Part shown: one piece after another, positions 14,324 through 17,534 of the stretch
Position numbering within the stretch: position 1 is the stretch's first letter
How the letters are laid out: each line of letters starts with the position of its first letter
DNA from: Nitrososphaeraceae archaeon
GTDB taxonomy: Archaea > Thermoproteota > Nitrososphaeria > Nitrososphaerales > Nitrososphaeraceae
Assembly (NCBI GenBank): GCA_025936955.1
Contig: JAICSL010000008.1
Span: forward strand, 1-17,534
Reading direction: 5' to 3'
DNA length: 17,534 nt
Translations under genes and position numbers: made by a program
Notes under the pieces: generated by a model
Databases searched by the model: none
Told to the model about the DNA's origin: nothing
What the model saw: only the letters and a program-made list of their open reading frames with translations

Positions 14324-15490
14324 TTGAATACATATATAAAAATATTGTTGATAACTTTGGTTGCATTATATTGTTCTTCTACTATTGCGTTCAATATTGT
14401 GATAGCCCAACCTACTACTTCTCAATTCACCATTGCAAAGGAGTCTTCAATGGCGTTGCTAAACAATGTGAAAAGATATTTACCAGACTCATCTATCGTG
14501 GTAGGCATCGTTACTCCAAATGGTACTCAGGCATATGGATATGGAAATATATCTAAAGCAAATACCACAAAAGTAAATGGAAATACGATCTTTGATACTG
14601 CTTCTATTACAAAGACATTTACTACAACGCTCCTAACTGATATGATAAAACAGGGTTTAGTTAACCTAGACGATCCAATTGAAAGGTATCTTCCCGCTAC
14701 TGTTAAGGTACCAACATACAATGGACATAAGATCACAGTTGAGAATCTAGCTACACATACATCAGGATTACCGGATTTTCCTGTTGGATGGATCAGAAAC
14801 CATACATACACTACTCCACAGGTATATAATTTTCTTTCAAATACTCCACTCCAAAGTGAACCAGGAACCAAGGCCAACTATTCTGATTTTGGTATGGGTC
14901 TTTTGGGCCATATTCTGTCTATAAGAACAGGCGTTCCATATGCCCAACTTGTTAAAGACAGAATCTTAAGTGTGCTTGGAATGGATAGTACAGGAATCGC
15001 AATGAATAGTACAGCAATAACCCTTTCTGATGTTCTCAAATCAAGGTTTGCTACAGGTCACATTGAGGGTAAAGAAGTTAATCCTGAATTCGTTCCAGAA
15101 GCAATTCAAGGTGCAGGAGCATTGCATTCAACTGCGAATGACTTGTTGAAATACTTAGCTGCTAATATTGGTTTAATTCATACGAGTATAAATGACATAA
15201 TTCAAGAAACACACCTGATAAGGCATGAATATTCACAAGCACCATCACTTCACTTTGATTCCAACAAGAGTTTGAGTACTAGTTATGTTGGTCTTGGATG
15301 GTTTATAGATACTAATCTAGGTATGGAAGTTATACAGCATAGCGGTGGAATAGATGGCTATAGCAGCTTTGTTGGATTTAATCCAACCAGGCAAGAAGGA
15401 GTAGTGATATTATGTAGCTGTGAAAGTAAGGATATGCCTTCGCCCGTAATCGAATCCTTGATTAAATTGAAGTTAGATACATTGTTTTAG
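14324..15490 (+). CDS. Secreted serine hydrolase, class-C beta-lactamase/D-alanyl-D-alanine peptidase fold
   Basis: A 388-residue exported protein. Residues 1-29 are a signal peptide (IKILLITLVALYCSSTIAF, cleavage near IAQP). The catalytic motifs are in order: SITK with nucleophile Ser94 and Lys97; YSD (186-188) replacing YxN; and HSGG (339-342) in the place of the KTG box. THTSGLPDF (144-152) and PGTKANYSDFGMGLLG (180-195) are typical of the penicillin-binding-protein-like esterase family. Archaea lack murein, so hydrolysis of an ester or peptide outside the cell is more likely than cell-wall work; true beta-lactam resistance is not implied. The start is TTG at 14324, two codons after an in-frame TAG, so no earlier start is possible. 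A TATA-like GATTATATG lies near 14286. Length is normal for the family. Confidence 0.9.
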   Translation: MNTYIKILLITLVALYCSSTIAFNIVIAQPTTSQFTIAKESSMALLNNVKRYLPDSSIVVGIVTPNGTQAYGYGNISKANTTKVNGNTIFDTASITKTFTTTLLTDMIKQGLVNLDDPIERYLPATVKVPTYNGHKITVENLATHTSGLPDFPVGWIRNHTYTTPQVYNFLSNTPLQSEPGTKANYSDFGMGLLGHILSIRTGVPYAQLVKDRILSVLGMDSTGIAMNSTAITLSDVLKSRFATGHIEGKEVNPEFVPEAIQGAGALHSTANDLLKYLAANIGLIHTSINDIIQETHLIRHEYSQAPSLHFDSNKSLSTSYVGLGWFIDTNLGMEVIQHSGGIDGYSSFVGFNPTRQEGVVILCSCESKDMPSPVIESLIKLKLDTLF

Positions 15491-16225
15491 GCTTTCAGTA
15501 TTGGGAAATTACTAGCGTTCGCCCATACTTCTCGTGCCACCATTACAAACAGCTTGTGGTTTTATAGATTCAAGATTGCAGTTATGAATTGAACTTATTT
15601 ACTTTCTTTTCATCTTCATTAGAGTGTGCTAATCTATTTTAAGATTCTTGCAAGATAGCCCACTTCTACTAACGATAATATCATATCTTTCTAAATCAGG
15701 TAATTCAGAGATACAGTAAATGGGTTGTGCTTATGATCTTAAAATCGAGATTTCTTTTGTCTTCAAACTGACTATGGTTTAACCAAAAGAGCATTAATCG
15801 AAAAATAAAATTATTGTTGTCTAGTTGAACAATTCAGTATAAAAGAAGATCCAACCTATCTCATACAATCAATGCGATGTATTTTCTATTACCAAAGTAG
15901 ACAATAGTAAGGCCATATTCTAGTCAAAGGACAATCGCTGAACTCATTTTATCTTTCATTGTGATCAATTGAGCAATATTTTCATTTATAGGTTGAGTAT
16001 ATACATTAGATACAAATATAGTGTTACTGATAATATTAGTTGCAGGATTATTGACTGCTGTGAGATCGTCTAGTTATTTCCTATAATGTTCATATATCTT
16101 TTCCAAATCAGACTCAATTGAATTTTCAGCTGCATCCCTTTGGACCCTCCTGATATTCTATGGTATTTATAAGAATGATTAAACGGAATCAATAGCCAGC
16201 AAATGCATCAGATATCCATTAAACT
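15491..16225. other. 735-base gene-poor region
   Basis: Only the decayed copy B of the repeated element (16074-16157) was found. A minus-strand stretch around 15655-15725 reads ISELPDLERYDIIVSRSG without a start and may be a gene relic; I cannot assign it. The rest is AT-rich with no RNA-like structure that I can see. Confidence 0.35.
16074..16157 (-). pseudogene. Copy B of the repeated tiny gene, decayed
   Basis: The minus strand reads RRVQRDAAENSIESDLEKIY, then EHYRK and a stop at 16074. Relative to the copies at 12974 and 17364 one base is missing in CCC-TCC (about 16145-16149). Restoring it gives RISGWVQRDAAENSIES, matching the GWA/GWV core. No ATG stands at the position used by the other copies, so it probably is not translated. 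On the plus strand the same repair gives SLWTHPDIL, matching SLWAHPSIL of copy A, so both strands remain similar across copies. Confidence 0.45.
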
Positions 16226-16420
16226 ATGTATTTGAACAAGAATGTTTTCAATAGATGGTTAGCAACAATGTTACCTAATATACAGATATCAATGTTATAT
16301 CAAAATTATTATGATAATGAAAATATTCTGGTAGGAGAAGATTCTAGACTTGTTATTTTTCAAATAAGAGGAAATAAAGTAAAGGCAGATAGAAAAATAT
16401 TGTATACAAAAATTCAATGA
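16226..16420 (+). CDS. Small hypothetical open frame
   Basis: A 64-residue frame from ATG 16226, MYLNKNVFNRWLATMLPNIQ, ending with FQIRGNKVKADRKILYTKIQ. I recognise no family and there is no clear promoter. Composition is that of translated AT-rich DNA (Asn, Ile, Lys, Tyr), although LVIFQIRGNKVKAD is strand-like. The frame also contains GCAACAATGTTACC, close to the palindrome at 7641. It is kept only as a possibility. Confidence 0.22.
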   Translation: MYLNKNVFNRWLATMLPNIQISMLYQNYYDNENILVGEDSRLVIFQIRGNKVKADRKILYTKIQ

Positions 16421-16658
16421 ACATTATTTCTAAATTAAAGAATAGGGTTTTAGTGGATATCGAGAACAAGAGAACAAAACAAAGAAGCCGCATTGTCAGA
16501 CGGCCTTCTGATGAGCCATAAAATAGCCCTCATTTGGAATTGGAATGGAAATGGATCCACCTATAGTTCTATATACAGTATTCCATAGATGAGCAAGAAT
16601 TGATAACCATGTATTTGACTATCTTTTTATTTTTATATCATCCAGATCTACCTTCTCG

Positions 16659-17213
16659 TTATTGTGCTTTCCTAAAGACTTCTGGTAATCTCTTTAGCGC
16701 AGGAGATTTAGGGTCTATCTCAAAAGCTTTGTCTGAATAATATTTCGCTCCGGTATAATTTCCCATATTATATAGTGCCTGAGCTTTGAAGACTAGACCA
16801 TCAAGATGATTTGGGTCGATTTTAAGAGCTTTGTCAAGGTAAACTATAGCCTGTGTATAATTACCCAATTCATTCAGTGACCATCCGATATTACTCAATG
16901 ACCATTTGTAGGTTGGGTCGATTTTAAGAGCTTTGTCAAGGTAAACTATAGCCTGTGTATAATTACCCAATTCATTCAGTGACCATCCTTTACCATCCAA
17001 TGCATTTACGTAATTAGGATCTATTTTGAGAGCCGTATCATATGCCGTTATTGCTTGACTAAAATTTCCAATTCTGTTTAACGCATCACCTTTGCTTAAC
17101 CAATATTGTTTATCTTTACTGCCTTCAGCAACAACCTCTATATTACCATTAACAAGGATACTAAGAATAGCTACAAATACTATTGATATAGCATATTTGC
17201 TAGCGGTTTCCAT
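16659..17213 (-). CDS. Secreted tetratricopeptide-repeat protein
   Basis: A 184-residue protein. Residues 1-30 form a signal peptide or anchor (YAISIVFVAILSILVNG, then VVAEG). Four TPR units of 34 residues follow at about 35-68, 69-102, 103-136 and 137-170, each with the W/L-G-Y-A-P pattern, for example GWSLNELGNYTQAIVYLDKA and LKIDP. The end is basic (LKRLPEVFRKAQ). Such short extracytoplasmic TPR proteins act as protein-binding scaffolds; the partner is unknown. Repeats 2 and 3 are nearly identical in DNA, which indicates a recent duplication of one unit or gene conversion. A strong TATA box at 17243-17258 on the minus strand supports ATG 17213. It stands alone in a gene-poor region. Confidence 0.88.
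   Translation of the reverse strand: METASKYAISIVFVAILSILVNGNIEVVAEGSKDKQYWLSKGDALNRIGNFSQAITAYDTALKIDPNYVNALDGKGWSLNELGNYTQAIVYLDKALKIDPTYKWSLSNIGWSLNELGNYTQAIVYLDKALKIDPNHLDGLVFKAQALYNMGNYTGAKYYSDKAFEIDPKSPALKRLPEVFRKAQ
16811..16988 (-). repeat. Two identical 76-base units inside the TPR gene
   Basis: Bases 16811-16886 and 16913-16988 are identical, with a period of 102 bases, exactly one 34-residue TPR. Sequence between the units differs. Identity at wobble positions means the duplication or conversion is recent. Confidence 0.85.
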
Positions 17214-17242
17214 ATATTTCTATTTTAGAAGTATTGTATTTA

Positions 17243-17258
17243 CTTATATATAATATAC
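17243..17258 (-). promoter_or_regulatory. TATA box of the TPR protein gene
   Basis: The minus strand reads GTATATTATATATAAG, a strong TATA region 30-45 bases before ATG 17213, giving a leader of roughly 10-15 bases. Confidence 0.45.
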
Positions 17259-17363
17259 ATCATTTAATGTCCAGTTATTTAGCCTCGAATCGAAGGAAAA
17301 TATGATCATGCCATTGAATTCATATAAATATACAATGCGATCGAATAATACAAGCAGAAGGAT

Positions 17364-17483
17364 TTACAGACGAAAGGTGACGTTATCTGTTTGTCCCATC
17401 GAATGCTTATGACATTTTTTTAAATTAGATTCGATTGAATTTTCAGCTGCATCCCTCTGGGCCCATCCGACTTTAGTCCTCAT
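17364..17483 (-). CDS. Tiny protein, copy C of the thrice-repeated family (39 residues)
   Basis: From ATG 17483 the minus strand reads MRTKVGWAQRDAAENSIESN, then LKKCHKHSMGQTDNVTFRL and a stop at 17364. It shares the GWA..DAAENSIES core and the position of its ATG with the copy at 13060. TATAAATA on the plus strand (17519-17526) reads as a TATA-like box on the minus strand about 35 bases upstream. The C-terminal half has no counterpart in copy A. The plus strand is also open here (LDSIEFSAASLWAHPTLVLI), so strand and coding status are not settled. Confidence 0.42.
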   Translation of the reverse strand: MRTKVGWAQRDAAENSIESNLKKCHKHSMGQTDNVTFRL

Positions 17484-17534
17484 AAGAGGTGTGAAAAAGT
17501 GAGTAACTAAAGTTTGACTATAAATAATTTTTAC

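Noticed and set aside
14302..14556. ATG-started frame overlapping the start of the serine hydrolase
   Set aside because: Its translation is Cys/Tyr-rich noise, while the other frame has a signal peptide and the hydrolase motifs. The ATG only happens to lie before the TTG start.

Overview
The window looks like a chromosomal segment of an ammonia-oxidising archaeon of the Nitrososphaerales (Nitrososphaera/Nitrosocosmicus type). The grounds are AT-rich DNA, archaeal TATA boxes placed for leaderless or short-leader transcripts, no Shine-Dalgarno signal that decides a start, a secreted multicopper oxidase with a C-terminal cupredoxin, PepSY and small winged-helix proteins typical of this lineage, and many short or decayed genes. 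This placement rests on recognising protein families by eye; no search was run.

Layout. 1-3300: a decayed minus-strand gene diverges from a split-barrel flavin/F420-type oxidoreductase. Two genes of bacterial character and visibly richer in G+C follow: a cupin of the hydroxynitrile-lyase type and a zinc alcohol dehydrogenase with a palindrome beside its TATA box. 3265-3755: a frameshifted helix-turn-helix gene. 3965-5536: a two-domain multicopper oxidase fused to a blue-copper domain through a Met/His/Gly-rich linker, secreted or anchored. 5900-7000: a decaying region with a tyrosine-recombinase relic, a frameshifted one-TM protein and a 41-residue TM protein. 7313-11194: a co-oriented membrane/envelope block of winged-helix regulator, two-TM protein, secreted PepSY protein, and a large fusion of site-2 protease, CBS pair and SpoIIM-like membrane domain. 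Two genes of this block have similar GTAAC-N3-GTTAC palindromes upstream. 11945-15490: a six-TM protein of bacterial flavour, an acidic hypothetical protein overlapped by a Bacteroidetes-like dihydrofolate-reductase-family gene, and a secreted class-C beta-lactamase-type serine hydrolase. 15491-17534: mostly gene-poor DNA with a secreted TPR protein.

The most interesting signals are: (i) a short element present three times in the last 5 kb (12974-13060, 16074-16157, 17364-17483), which on the minus strand encodes tiny proteins with a GWA..DAAENSIES core; (ii) the protease-CBS-SpoIIM fusion; (iii) the shared palindromes before the two-TM and PepSY genes; (iv) several genes that can be repaired by one to three small indels, which points to gene decay or to residual assembly errors. 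No rRNA, tRNA, CRISPR array or intact insertion sequence was seen.
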